Assembly: GCA_000181795.3 (NCBI GenBank)
Contig: CM012954.1
Span: forward strand, 15,423,203 to 15,487,202
Direction of reading: 5' to 3'
DNA from: Trichinella spiralis
Taxonomy: Eukaryota > Nematoda > Enoplea > Trichinellida > Trichinellidae
Length of the DNA: 64,000 nucleotides
The translations under genes and the position numbers were made by a program. The notes beneath the pieces are model-generated. The model was not told where the DNA came from. It did no database searches and worked only from the letters and a program-made list of their open reading frames with translations. Positions 42,001 to 54,700 of the stretch are shown here, one piece after another. Each line of letters starts with the position of its first letter. Within the stretch, counting starts at the first letter, position 1.

Positions 42001-43943
42001 ACAAAAGAAAATGAGGTTGTTTTTTTTTTCTTTAAAATTTTAGTTAGACGTAAAAAACTTTCACGTCACATGAGCCGCATGATGCCAGAAGAGAAGAAAC
42101 CAACCTTTGTGCCTAATACACCGGAAGTGTTGGATCAACTGCCAGCGGAGGATTTGAACAGTCAGTTGAAAATTTTATTATTCGACAAAAATTGATCGCA
42201 ATTTCACACCTTATTCCATTCAGGTCTGCCACACATTCCGCGCAGTTGTATTTCGATCGTACGAGAACTTGGACGAGGAGCTTTTGGTGAAGTGTACGAA
42301 GGATTGGCATATAATTTGCCGAAATTCGGTCCCAAATCATTGCCAGTTGCAGTCAAGACACTTCGACCTGGCTCAACATATGCAGAAAAAGTGCGTTTTA
42401 TCAAAGAGGCTATACTGATGAGGTGAGTCAACTTATTTGGTTATTATTATTATTATTATTATTATTATTCGCATAGACAATCGTACATTATGGGCTGTTT
42501 TTATATGTTTTAAATATTCTTCAATGATTGATTTAGTCATTTTGATCATCCGAACATAGTAGCACTGCGAGGTGTTTGTTTTGAAACTGAACCGCATTGG
42601 ATAATTTTGGAATTAATGGAAGCCGGTGATTTGCTCAAATATCTTCGTTCAGTTCGAGCAACCAATGTATGTTGGTGGTTGATTTATTTTTTTCTTTGTA
42701 TTTATATGTTTTTTAATTTGGCTTTGTTTTCCAGTCCATGCCATCGCAGGTTAGTTTGAAAGATTTGCTTTGCATAGCGATCGATGTTGCCCGTGGATGC
42801 ACCTACCTGGAAGAAATTCACCACGTGCATCGGGATTTGGCCGCCAGAAATTGTCTGATCACCAGTCGGAATCCGGCCATGCGGGTTGTTAAAATTGGTA
42901 CATTTTTTTTTCTTTTTCTATTTGAAGTTGATTTTCAGATTTGAAATAAAGCAGCAGATGAATAATTTTCAGGTGATTTTGGCATGACCAGAGATGTGTA
43001 CGAAGAAGATTATTACCGGGTCGAAGGGCACGGTTTATTGCCTGTACGTTGGATGGCTCCTGAATCGATGATTGATGGTGTATTCACTACGAAAACTGAT
43101 GTTTGGTCAGTGAATAATTATTTATATTTGAACAAATATTTTGAACAAGTCAAATAGCAAAACGATGTTGTTCAGGTCGTTTGCGGTGTTGCTTTGGGAA
43201 GTAATGACACTTGGAAAGCAGCCGTATTCTGGTCGATCCAACTGGGATGTGTTGAATTACGTTCGAATTGGAGGACGTCTTGAAAAACCGCCCTCGTGTC
43301 CCATAGAAATGTAGACTGAAATGTGCTTACTGGTAGTATTGGATTTGATTTGGCCACTTTTTCAGGTTTGAAATAATGCTTGCATGTTGGGCATTTGAGG
43401 CGAAAGATCGCCCTGCATTTAGTGCACTTTTGTATCGTCTGATGTCACTGTTGGATTTGCCTGAATACAATTCTGATCAACCGTTTCCACAATTCAATGG
43501 TACAATCGATTGAATGAAGTGTTGGAAAATATGGGGAAAAAACTTTTTTTCTCAATATAATCCATACTTTCAGGCATTTCACCTATGCGACATTCGACTG
43601 ATTTGACCAGTGGAAATTTGAATTCCTCCTATTCGGACGACAAGGTTCAAGTTTGCGCAACACGTTCCAGTGCACGATTTTTCAGAGGAAAAAGTAATTG
43701 ATTAATTTTAATTACATTATGTTGTTTTTTAATTTATATTTTGCTTTCATTTTTTCAATTTAATATCACAGACTGAGGATGGGTGATATGAAAGTATTAT
43801 TTTTCTATTGCAGACAGTAGCTCTGTGGCTGAAAAGACAAAAAGTAGAGGTAGTTCGTTTCGTTCGTTGAGGAAAAAGAAAAAAGAACCTGCTCCACCTC
43901 TAGTAAAAAAATTTTTTTAATTTCAAATATTTAAATTTTTTTG

Positions 43944-43980
<37 letters not shown>

Positions 43981-44446
43981 CAACGACTTTTAGCCTTCAA
44001 AAGAAGAAGTAAATATGCCTCCAGATATGCGACTTTCAACAGGAAGACCTGCCAGTCAAGTATCTTCTTCAGGTACTGATAGTATGGTTCTTTTCGGCAG
44101 TGACGCTTATGAAATACCACTGATTCGAAATTTGAGTAAATCTGCACGGTCAGAGTTGAAAAAATTCAACGCCAGTGAACCACAGTATCACCACAATTTC
44201 GCTTTGGATATTGGTGAAAGTTCACCGTCAGAACAATCTTCATACGGGCCAGCAGTGATCAGCAGGCTACCTGAAGGCTCACTTCCGCCGGTACCTTCTG
44301 TAAAGGCGCCGAGACGAACGAAAAAGCTTAAAAAAGAAATTCCGGTTGAAGAAAATTCCAAAACTGCTGCTCAATTCGATGACACGTACGAAAATGTGCG
44401 TGATGATGATGATGATGTAGAAGCAGTTCCCAAGTTGCACTTGTGA
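33093..44446 (+). CDS. rol-3: ROS1 / Sevenless-type receptor tyrosine kinase
   Basis: This is a single-pass receptor kinase. I model 40 coding exons, all phase-consistent, giving about 2504 aa. The first are 33093-33311, 34145-34222, 34312-34374 and 34469-34786. The largest ectodomain exons are 36030-36493, 36755-37081, 38306-38716, 40465-40728 and 40794-41099. A signal peptide ([17 protein letters not shown]) opens the protein. The ectodomain alternates fibronectin-III repeats (for example [28 protein letters not shown]) with YWTD-like beta-propellers ([29 protein letters not shown]). The transmembrane helix is at 41871-41944 ([21 protein letters not shown]). The kinase (42224-43499) has [25 protein letters not shown] and DFGM. 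Its activation loop [25 protein letters not shown] is ROS1-like. The tail ends with a possible phosphotyrosine site TYENV. The poly(A) signal is at 44518-44523. Confidence 0.95.
33408..33434. repeat. (GAATT)n microsatellite in ROS1 intron 1
   Basis: Five pentanucleotide units lie in the 833-bp first intron of the ROS1-like gene. That intron also has TTTA and ATC runs. No exon is seen within it. Confidence 0.85.
43945..43974. repeat. (TA)n microsatellite
   Basis: About 15 TA units lie in the last intron of the ROS1-like gene (43903-43993). Confidence 0.95.
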
Positions 44447-45007
44447 AATATTTTGCACCATTTTATTCTTGTTCCATTACCTATTATTTTTTTTTGCTAT
44501 TTTCGAATTTACAATGAAATAAATTAATAATTTACATTCAATTCTTGTCATACCTCTTTTGTATTTCTTTTATCAGAAATGTTTGAATTTGAAACAAAAA
44601 GATATTACGACATGTTTCAGTTGGACAGTATTTACTTGCAGTACTGACAAGCAGAATTTGAAAAATGAAAATGCGAACGAATCTCTGAACATTTCAACAC
44701 AGGTATGTAGGTATGTATGTATGTAAAGTGCCACTTGTTCATTTCACAACTTTCCACAACGGCTGTAGCATAAAATATATTGTTGTGAAAAAGTTGTTGC
44801 TTTGAAATGAAAATTCATTTGAATCAAACAATTTGAAATATGTAAAAATTTAATTTTTACATTTCAGAATACTTAATTATTCATTATTACTACAGTATCC
44901 CATCACAAAATCAAAAATTTGCATCCAATCCGATGCGCTGCTGGGCTGTCTTAAAGACAGTTTTAATTTCTTCCGTTCTCTACAGCCGTTCTATAAATAC
45001 ATTAGAA
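44447..45007. other. Spacer ROS1 to acylphosphatase
   Basis: This holds the ROS1 3' UTR and poly(A) signal at its start and AT-rich spacer with a GTAT run near 44702-44723. An in-frame ATG at 44933 would extend the acylphosphatase N-terminus by 25 residues. Confidence 0.5.
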
Positions 45008-45782
45008 ATGAGCAAATCACTTTTGTCTGTCGATTTCGAAGTGTTTGGAAAAGTGCAAGGTAGATTGTCCTATTCGATTATTATTATTATTATTATTGTT
45101 AACAGAAGAGGTGTGTACAATTCGATGGTTAAAATTTCTGGTGAAAATTTCAATTGTCGAAAAACTCTTTCTTACTGTCTTCACCACTGTATTACTTTTT
45201 CAAAAGTTAATCATTGTTTTTTTATTTCATTGATTTCTTTGCATTCATATTTATTCGTTTTTATGGTGGGATATTTTTAAATAAATTGATGAAATTTGAG
45301 CAGAAATTTGCTTTTACAAACTTCAAAACTTGAAAATTTTCAAAGGAAAAATGCAAATAATTTCACAAAATTTACAATAAATAGACAATAGACCTTTCAT
45401 GATTGTTCAAATTACTGTGTGTTATTAGATTATTCTAAATTTTCATATTGTAGGTGTGTTTTTTCGAAAGTCCACTGTGGAGAAAGCAAAAGACTTGGGA
45501 TTGGTTGGCTGGTGTCAGAATACTAAAACAGGCACTGTCATTGGACAAGTGGAAGGTCCGAAAAATGAAGTTAATGAAATGTAAGTCAATATTTATTTCT
45601 ACTTCTTCTTCTTCTTCTTCGTTTTCTTTTCCAAATGAAATTTATTCAATTAACCGAAATTAAGGAAAATTTGGCTTGAAAAGGTCGGCAGTCCAAGTTC
45701 TCGTATTGATAAAGCAGTGTTTAAAAATGAAAAAGAAATTTCCACTCTAAATTTCAACAGTTTTGATGTAAAACGTGGTTGA
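45008..45782 (+). CDS. ACYP: Acylphosphatase
   Basis: This small cytosolic enzyme hydrolyses acyl-phosphates. There are three coding exons, 45008-45059, 45454-45580 and 45665-45782, giving 98 aa, the usual family length. [18 protein letters not shown] contains the catalytic arginine (FFRK) of the phosphate loop. [20 protein letters not shown] carries the catalytic asparagine (QNT). The third exon gives [18 protein letters not shown] and ends DVKRG. I chose ATG 45008 ([12 protein letters not shown]) because it matches the family start. ATG 44933 is in frame and would add MRCWAVLKTVLISSVLYSRS, less typical but not excluded. A candidate AATAAA is at 46249-46254, and shorter 3' UTRs are possible. 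Confidence 0.93.
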
Positions 45783-46567
45783 AAGTAATTCGTGTTTCTT
45801 CTCATCAGTTTGCGTTTCTTTTATTATTTAATGTATTATTTGCAAACTGATGCTGATATTTTCTGTACGCTGTATGGCGTAAGATTCAGTTTCGCGTTTT
45901 AGCGTACTTTCTCTTGCTTTATCTGAATCTACTATTCACAACTCGAATACTAATTATCATCGAGCAGATCATTTCTCTTTATTTCACATTTCACTTTCTC
46001 AGAGTTAAGAATCCAGTTGATTTTTGTTTTATAATAATTCAACAGATGTAAAGCTTCATTTCAAATTTCTTATTCGTATCAAGTTAAGTTCGTAGGTGTG
46101 TGTTTTTGTAAAGATTTGCGCAGTTTGTGTGTATTTATACAATTAACGGTGTTCAGTTTTGCATACATTGAACTGCTGCACATTTGTACAGTATACTTGC
46201 TGTAATTCAAGTATAATATCTGTCTATGGATCAATCAACTTGTAGTGAAATAAAGTTGGTTAACAGTGTTGTATTATTGGCGATTAATTTTTCAATTCAG
46301 TTCTATTGATGTTTTCTGAAACTTTTTTCATAATTTTTAAATTTTGGACAAATATGATATACAAGTTTCAATCTGCTTTTAATGATGAACCTGTATGTCA
46401 TTTAACAAGCGATAAAAACAAAATAAAATTGAAAAAAAAAGAAACAGTGATGATCAACAGGCTGAAATTACAGCGTGAGATCCTGAGCAAAAAATTTTTC
46501 CAATAAACAGTGTGGCGGCATGTGCTCTTTTTCTCACCATTTTTCTACTGATCAACAACAGGCGATT
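45783..46567. other. Convergent spacer acylphosphatase / Rho gene
   Basis: This is AT-rich sequence with no recognised gene. A 66-codon frame at 46306-46506 has no recognisable feature. Confidence 0.5.
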
Positions 46568-49500
46568 TCAAGCAATGCATAGGAACCGTCGCCAGCCGGT
46601 TCTCTGTTTTCCGCCTGGATTGTACGAAAGATATTTCGCTTGCAATGTTTGCGAATCGACATTGCAAACTGTGGGCAGTTTTATTGTCGATCTTGAATGA
46701 CCATTATTATTACTACTATTATTATGATTATGAATGGCCGTTGAGCTGTTGTTCTTGCGTCGATCCAGACCGTCCAACAGAGCAGGAATGGCACTGGTGG
46801 AGGAGAGATGCCTTTTCACGTTCACACTGGGATGCTGCAAAGCGTCGACACTGTTCGGGCGTGTCAATTTTTGCTTCAGTCTTCTGATTGACATGCGTGC
46901 TTTGACGTGATGAACAAAAATTTTCGGTTTCACCGGCGGTTCTGTGAGATTCAGTGCCGCTAAAATGGCCATGTCGAACACTTCCTTCAGATTCACCTGG
47001 GTCAACGCTGAACATTCCACATATTGGATGGCGTTGATTTTCTTGGCCACATGCTGGGCATCGGCCACACTAACCGGTGCTTCACGGAAACGATTCAGAT
47101 CCAATAAAACTTGAATATTTGTACGTAGATCACACTGCGTGCCGACCAGTATTAGAGGTGCACGGGGACAATAGCGCCGGATCTCAGGCAACCAGCGTTG
47201 CTGAACGTTGCTAAACGAAGCTGGGCACACAACGCTGAAGCACAACAAAAACACGTGGCTATTCGGGTAGCATAAGTGGCGTAGGGTATCAAAATCTTCC
47301 TGCAATTACATCACATTTGAAGAACTGTGAATGTGAATGGGTTAATACGTTGGCTTTGTTAAAACTAATTTTATATCAACAAAAATGGTTCAAGCTTATT
47401 GAAAAAATTAACAACGAAATAAAGAGTTCCGTTTGGGGTATTTTTATAATAAGTGGATTTTGCGTATTTTGTTGCTAGACGCGTCAGTTGTGCAGTTTTC
47501 GTCATTCATGCTCATCGTTTTTCATCCACACATATCTAACTGATTTCATGCATTTCAAGTAGATTGAAATGATTAAGAAAAAAATTCTCTTTTTTTTTCT
47601 CAATTAGCAATGAAAATTGAGAAAGACAAGCAGATTATGTGTGAGCTGTAAAAATCATTGTATAAAACTGGTGAAAATATTCATTCCAATGAACAAATCC
47701 ATTTTGGAAAAATTATTAATCAATCAATTAGTTATTATTAAATTCGTGAGAATCGATTTCGCCAAAGGGACAGCTTATTTCAAAACTATTTGCTTGACAG
47801 AAAATATGAGATACATTGCATGAATATGAGACGTGATGTATTAAGGCAAACATAGGATGAAGAATTTCTTGATGTGAATAAAAACTTGTTGGAGGAGGAT
47901 CGAAAGGTCTAGTTAGTTATAGAAAACTGTTCTGTGAGAAAGCTTGTTTGTATTGATTCGATTTTTGACGGTGTTTGCTTTCGAATCTTTCTTCCAATCT
48001 TCTGGTGATTTGCGAGTTGGCAGCACAGCTGCTAGTGCTGCTGCTGCTGCTGCTGCTGTGGCTGTTGCTGCTCTCCAAAGTGATTCGAAAGAGACCTACT
48101 AGACCACTGTTGGCTCGCTTATTATCCAGGCTCTTAAATTAGCATTTTCATTGCCCACCTTATCGATCGTTTCTACTGGACGCCTTACGGGCTATTCGAA
48201 GCTAATTGGAATCCGTATTCGGACAATGAGCCGTTAACGACCCGACGACGGAAGGAAACATCTGCCTTATTTTCTGTTTGGAGAAAAGATGCGAATGTGT
48301 TGCTGATTGAAAAATTGACAAAACTGAAAATTTTGTTTGCAACGACATCCATCGTCTTCATCATTTTTCAACAATCCAATTTGCATTATTCCCTCTAGTC
48401 GATAAAAGTCACTCTAACAACTGCGCAAAATGGAACACAAAGTATATAAGAAGATACATACGTATATAAGAATTGTCAAAAATGGAATGCAAATTGGAAA
48501 ATATTTGATTATTAGAAAAACGCCATCCATGCGTTTGCAGAAATGTCATCAGTGATTCCTTTTTAAATATACATTTATATTTGCAAACTGTTTGCAAAAA
48601 TAATAATGATATTTTGCAGGAAATTAATTGCACATGTCTTACTTACAATGTGGAAATTGTAAACGGAAATGAGCGATTATTTTGTCATCGCTTTTTTAGA
48701 AACATTTTCAGTGTCACAATCACCCTTTTGTGTGTGTTTTTGATGGTATTATTTGTGTTTATAAAGCAGTTCTTTGTTGTAAGAGGTGTTATTATATATG
48801 TAGCACGCGTGACGTAAGCTTTGTAAAATTGCTTACAACTAGGAATGGTGAAATGTTGTTCGCTTAAAGATAAGAGAAAAGAGGAGGGGGATTAATACGG
48901 GCTGCTGGACAGCATCGCTGACGAGCGCTTTTCAACTGTGCACACATCAACCGTTCGCTTTGTACACATTAAGCAGACAGTAAATTTCCGAACCAACGGC
49001 CCACTCGCATCTAGTGCAAATAGAAAATGACCTCCGGCGGCCGTGCACAGAGCAAGCAGCTGCTAGCTGAATGATAATACAACGACCCCATTTGCAGGTC
49101 AAGCTTGTCAAACGGGACGTCTTAATTATTAACCAATGACCGACCCAGGCGGGTCGTGGAACACCCAACGTTCAGATGCGCAACTTTTCCAGCGAACGAT
49201 AACGGATGTTTCTCCTATTTCCTATTTTACGATCTAACATATGCGCATAACAAATGAATAACAACAACAACAACAACAACTTTAAAACATTCTTGTGCAA
49301 TAAATGTAATGCTTGGTTGGTTTGCTTTTACCGTGGGAAAACAATATTTGATCACAATATTAGATGACCAAGTTAATAAAATAAAATAAAATAAACCGAT
49401 TCTTTCTTACCTGACCCGCAGTATCGCACAGTTGTAATCGAATTGGCTGATCGTTAACCGTTACGTGTACTAAAAAATAAAAATAAAAAAATTGTAGTAA

Positions 49501-51502
49501 ATCCATATATATATTTATATTTATATCTACATAATGCATGTATGTATTAATGGGTTCGTGTGAGATGTTGACAGAAAGGGATAGATGGATGTTGGTTGCT
49601 GAAGTCTAGCCAAATATCATCTCATTTAAAGCAATTGTAGCCTTTAAATTGTGAATCTAGTTTTTTTTCCATTCACAACACTTGACATACAATCCAATCG
49701 CGCAATCTTTGATCTTCCTGTGTCCATAAATGTAGTACACAGTAGTAAAATGAATTTCAAACAAGAAACAGTGAAGAATAGCGTAAACTGATTTGAGAAA
49801 AAAAATTAATTTCATTTCTTATAAATTCCACCCCCTCTCACCCCACTCAGTAGAAAGGTATGTGCGTTTTTTGTCAACATCTATACAATGTCAGGCATAT
49901 TAGTTTGTCCACATCTTTCTACTGTCATAAGATTAGAACATTTTCTGATGCAAATAATAAATCGATGACCAGTTAATTTTGTAGGTAAATTTTAGTGATA
50001 ACAGCTGTACTGGAAATTCCATTTTGTTTGAACTCCATTACACAATCGGTTTGCTATTTTAATGTCATTTTATCTGCCCTTATGCAAACACATTCCTTGA
50101 TGTAATCTTCAACTGTGAGAAAAGCTTTTGGAGCGTTGTATGTCATTTTCGCGCGCAAATTAAACAATTGCCAATTGTTGAAAAGGTGCAAAAGTAACAA
50201 TAAGCCGAGGTCGGCTGTGAAAACAGTTTTATCAGTCAGTCATTCAATCTGTTGACAATATCTATTACAAAAGAGCGGGAGAAGTGGTTGAGAAGAATAT
50301 TTGAAGACAGGCCGTTCACAAAATGTTACAGCATTATTTTCCACTGTAGTAGAAATTTACATAGCTAGCAGTTAGAGTTTATGACGCGTAGGATGATGCT
50401 AGGCTGAAAGAGATGATTGAAAAAGAGAGAGAGAGAAATATTTATTATAAGTACAGTAGATGATGCGAGTATGATGGGTGATATTTCCGCTAAGCTCTCA
50501 GCCTTGGGCATACCCTTCCTGTTTTTAATGTCATTGTTTGTGTAAATTAGTCATCAGTGAAACTTTTTACATGCTTAATCACAAGTCATTCATTGACTGG
50601 CATCATCATCATCATCATCATTAACTTGACTGCTAGATGATAAGTAAAATGGTGGTAGCCGAAAAAAAAACAAGAAAAAATAAAACCTCCTCACGGATTT
50701 TCTAAGCGACATATTTTCAACCAATAATAAATAATATGCAATCTTGAGAATGAAATTTGCTTGGAATAAAATGTCTGGTTTGAAAAACCGGCAGATGTGT
50801 TTGTTTGAGATGAAATTGCGTCTCGCTGATTTTATCATTCAACCAATGCAAACAATGCTTGGCCGTGTGTTGGAGAGTTGTGGCAGCAGCCGTATTTCAA
50901 GAGACACGCCGCTTGCATCAGACAGTTGTGCTTTGAAAAAATTGCGTCATCCTTTTTACCAGCAATACTTGGCAGCACAGTTTTCAAGTGGTTGACACCA
51001 CCTGCTCGATGGACAGACTATTTATAGTATTATTTAAATTTTCACATTTAAAAAAGAGAGCAAGAAAAATTATTAATAATAACTCTGAGGGGAATTTAAT
51101 GTAAAGGGAAAAGAATCAGTACATGCTAACTTGTTGTTGTTGACCAAATTTGGTAAACAACAACAGTATCACGTGTACTGGTTTTTTTGGAAGCTATTCA
51201 AACATGCTACACACAACAACAACAACTACCACCACTGTTACACTGCTGGAAAGCAATTTGTGGAATTCTTTTTTTTAACTTTTACTTTCTTCGACAATTG
51301 ATTGTTTCAAAGAAAAAATCCACTTACCAGAGTAGTTGTCAAAAGCGGTTGGCACGTATTCTTGTGGATAACCGTTGGTTGTGTAGCTGACAATGAGGCT
51401 TGTTTTACCCACGGCACCGTCGCCCACGAGAACGCATTTGATTGGCGGTACCGATGGATCATCCGTATGAAATGACGAAGCCAGTGGTCCTTTGCCGTTC
51501 AT
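46568..51502 (-). CDS. chw-1: RhoU/RhoV-like (CHW-1 type) small GTPase with C-terminal extension
   Basis: This is an atypical Rho GTPase controlling actin and polarity. There are three coding exons, 51328-51502, 49411-49469 and 46568-47299, giving 321 aa. Motifs are the P-loop [10 protein letters not shown], switch [11 protein letters not shown], switch [19 protein letters not shown], then [15 protein letters not shown] and the [15 protein letters not shown] of this subfamily. [20 protein letters not shown] strongly favours RhoU/V over Cdc42 or Rac. From about residue 200 there is a basic, then Asn/Ser-rich extension that is absent from typical RhoU. The protein ends WRRFLCIA, so it has no CaaX prenylation box. 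It keeps a near-terminal Cys as in the palmitoylated RhoU/V tails. Introns are 2.1 and 1.9 kb. Confidence 0.93.
47300..49410 (-). other. Large Rho-gene intron (2.1 kb)
   Basis: This contains a (CTG)n stretch at about 48027-48072 and a GC-richer island at about 48890-49210. The rest is AT-rich. No exon or separate gene is recognised on either strand. Confidence 0.7.
48027..48072. repeat. (CTG)n repeat
   Basis: Imperfect CTG triplets lie in the intron of the Rho gene. Confidence 0.9.
49470..51327 (-). other. Large Rho-gene intron (1.9 kb)
   Basis: This is AT-rich sequence with an ATC repeat near 50602-50622. An 83-codon plus-strand frame (50744-50995) has no recognisable domain. No exon is seen. 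Confidence 0.6.
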
Positions 51503-51654
51503 TCTTGTCAATAATCACAATGGTGGCTTTTCAACGGGAGGAAAAGCCAAAAACAACAAGCTGTTTGGTGATGATGCTTATGGTTGGTTGTAATGGTCGT
51601 GGTGAGGAGAAGGTGAAGGTGGATGTGGAGGAAAAAATTGGCAGAAACAGCAGC

Positions 51655-51760
51655 AAACAAGAAAGAAGTAAACAGCAAACAGCGGCAGCAGCAACAACAA
51701 CAACAACCACGACGACGGCAGCGGCAACAAGCAGCAGCAGCGGGAACAGCAGTAGTTGCA
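51655..51760. repeat. CAA/CAG low-complexity tract
   Basis: Mixed caa, cag and gca triplets lie directly upstream of the Rho-gene start. Frames through it on both strands are homopolymer-like (Gln/Ala, or Leu/Val/Cys) and are not taken as genes. Confidence 0.85.
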
Positions 51761-54700
51761 GTAACAAGCAGTGGCGGCAGCAGTGTTGTTTTATCCAGGC
51801 AAATTAAACCTGGCAAATTGTTAATTTGAAACAAAAAATTAACAAAAGTGAATTTTCAAAATGTGACAAAGCAATAGCTAAATTCAGCTAGTTGGTCTAG
51901 CTGTGTGATAGAATGGAAAAAATATTATTAATAAATAAAATGACAGACAGAAGCAAAATCGACAGCAAGGCGGCGGCGACCTGCTTGTGTCACATACACA
52001 CACAATGACTGACTCGATGGCCTGCTAATTCGGCGGCTGACGTGTTGAAAAAGTTACGCTTGGCCACTTCAGAGCGGCGGTTCCAACAGACCAATCGGCT
52101 TACGCGTAGGCGAGTCGCCTGGCGCCCCCTGCAGGGCTCCGCTGTGGCTTTGTGTTCAGTGGTTCGGTTGGGAAATTTGCTTGCCGGTCCAGGGCCAGTG
52201 TTCTACTAATCCACTGGTCACGTCTCGACTGTGCTTGTTGTCCGAGTTTGGAAAAAAAAGCGACTCGTGTCCACTTTTGTCCACTGCTTGTGCCGGACGC
52301 GTCCGTGGCGCCGAACCGGCGCCGCTCTTCTTATCGGTCGGTCAACATACCCCAGCAATAAGCCACAGTGGATCATCGTGAATCTGTTTTCATTGGCTTT
52401 GGCTTTTTTGCCCTTTCTCAGCACGACTGTCGGTCATCGGTCATTGTTGAACAATGGCCCCCAATTCTCACATTGCCCGTAAACACGCGCGGCTTTTGTG
52501 AAGATAATCTTCAAGCTTACCTTTTTGATACAAGCTCGATATGGATCATCATCACATAACCGAATTAATCGCCGGGAATATTTTTGATTGAATTTTATTA
52601 CAAATTACTACTAGACCAAGTATTATTTATTGTCAATGATCATACCAATGACATTGTGACATTTGTTTCCGGACAATTAATTATAATTAATTATAATATT
52701 TGTTTAATTACAATTAACTGAATCGGTTTTACTTTGTTTTCACGTGAATTATTAATATGAATATTGATAAATGATACTGAAAGTTCTTAAATATTCCATA
52801 TTATGCGTGATGATACTTGTCACGGGGTGGAGTGTTACGTTCAAAAAAATAAAAATTGTAATTTTCACTTTCTATCTAGCATCGCTACGCACGTATGTTT
52901 ATTTTTCGCTGTGTTTCTGATATTTCGCTGAATATGTTAGCTTGTCAGTCAATGTTGTGAGCATTTATGGAATGAGCAGTACTTTTTGTACCAAGTGAAT
53001 GGAAAAGTAGTTTTTACAATTGTGATCTTGTTGATTTTTTTTTCAAGGAAAGAATTTATTTATATTATAAAATATTTAAATATGGAAAAAAATAGATTGT
53101 TGGTAATTTTACAGTTTTTGTTTGAAAATCATGGTGTGAAAAAACTAAGCATGATAATATGTTACTCTGACGTTTGTCAGAAAGTCGAAGTTGATGAGGG
53201 GTGGACAAGAGGTTAGTGGGAGGCAAGCATGGAGAAAGGTAACAGTGACTATAAATATTTAAATTATATATCCAAGATGTAATAACGTATGTTTGTTTGT
53301 AATATCTTAACTTCAATATTGTAAAGGTTGTAGTGATACAGTTCGAAATTAATATAATTAGCAATATGAAACACAGAATTGAAAATATTGTTATTTTTAA
53401 GGGGTTTATGCTTTCAATTTCGCAGCTCTATTTGCGTTAGAATTTAAGCATGAATATTTCATCGACGATTGTATTGACTTGATTTTTCGATTGACGAAAT
53501 AAAAATAAAACGATCCTAACTTTTTGCCAATTTCTACATATCAGTGATCAATTCCAATGTTCACAGCATGTGCGTGTTGCAAGTTGGGAATTTTAGATTT
53601 TCACGAAAATCGATTGGCACTTCAGACGGCTTTTACCGTCTGTAAACAAAAATATATTTAAATAAAGTTTGACAGAATAAACAATTCACATTGGATGTGT
53701 TGATTTATTTATTTATTTACTGTTACTGTTTTTTCTTTAATTTAAAATTCATTTCAAAGCGCATCATCCTGCGTGAGATGACGTGAAATGTTGTCTGAGG
53801 ACGCGATTGAAATTTCAAATTTCCCAGATTAACCACCTGACAGATCCATGCACGCCAGCAAGCATGGAACAAGCTTCTTGTAAAATGATGCGCAATTGTC
53901 GGCGGTGGATTTGAATTTCAATAGGTTCAGTCTTTGATGACTTGATGAAATTTCAGCTTGTCATTTTGATCAATAACGAGACAAGGAAAAGCTGAACAAA
54001 AAAAATAAAAGAAAAAGTAATTAGCAAACTCTCGTAGCAGTTTCCTTATTATATATGTGTAATTTGTGGGATATAAAAAGCAGAAATGTTTTTAACGATG
54101 AAATTATTTACTCTTTTTTTTCATTATGATTTTAGTTGCAAAGTTTTGATTTGATTTATTGATACTTGGGTCCAATGAATTTTTCCAACAATACATTATG
54201 ATATGTTGAAATAAAAAAATTTTTTTCTAGAGGGGTAGCTGCATGAGGGGTGAAAAGGAGAGGAGTGCCAGGCGGCATACATATAGCAGCTGTAGAAATT
54301 GATTATTTGCTTTATATATATATATTTATTTATATTTATCTGACAATATCATTCTCTTCATAGCAGTAGGAAATGTTGAGAAAACAGAAATTCAATTGTT
54401 CCATTTCAAGTATTTCAAGGGATATATTTTGAGTAATTGAAAAATTTGTATTTTTGAACAGGCAAATTGTACTGAACACGCTTTGAACAATTTGCGTCAC
54501 TTTTGTGTGTTTTGTTCCAAGAAATATATAGGGCAGGGAAGAATGAAATTTAAATGAAATGGTTGTTCAACGTTCAAACTTGGTCAACAGCGAGGAAATC
54601 ATTTCCATTGTTCTATTTGTGAAGAATGTCGAACCTTTTTCTATTCATGCAAATTGTCCATCCCCTTGTATTATTCGAAATAATTCACCAACGTCTGCCG

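Noticed and set aside
48003-48075. CTG run as a possible CRISPR-like or structured array
   Set aside because: It is a simple trinucleotide microsatellite without spacers.
50744-50995. 83-codon plus-strand frame in the Rho intron
   Set aside because: No domain, no ATG at its start and no paralogue visible; within the length expected by chance.
51442-51834. Frames of about 70-120 codons on both strands, Gln/Thr- or Leu/Val/Cys-rich
   Set aside because: They follow the CAA/CAG low-complexity tract upstream of the Rho start and have no conserved motif.
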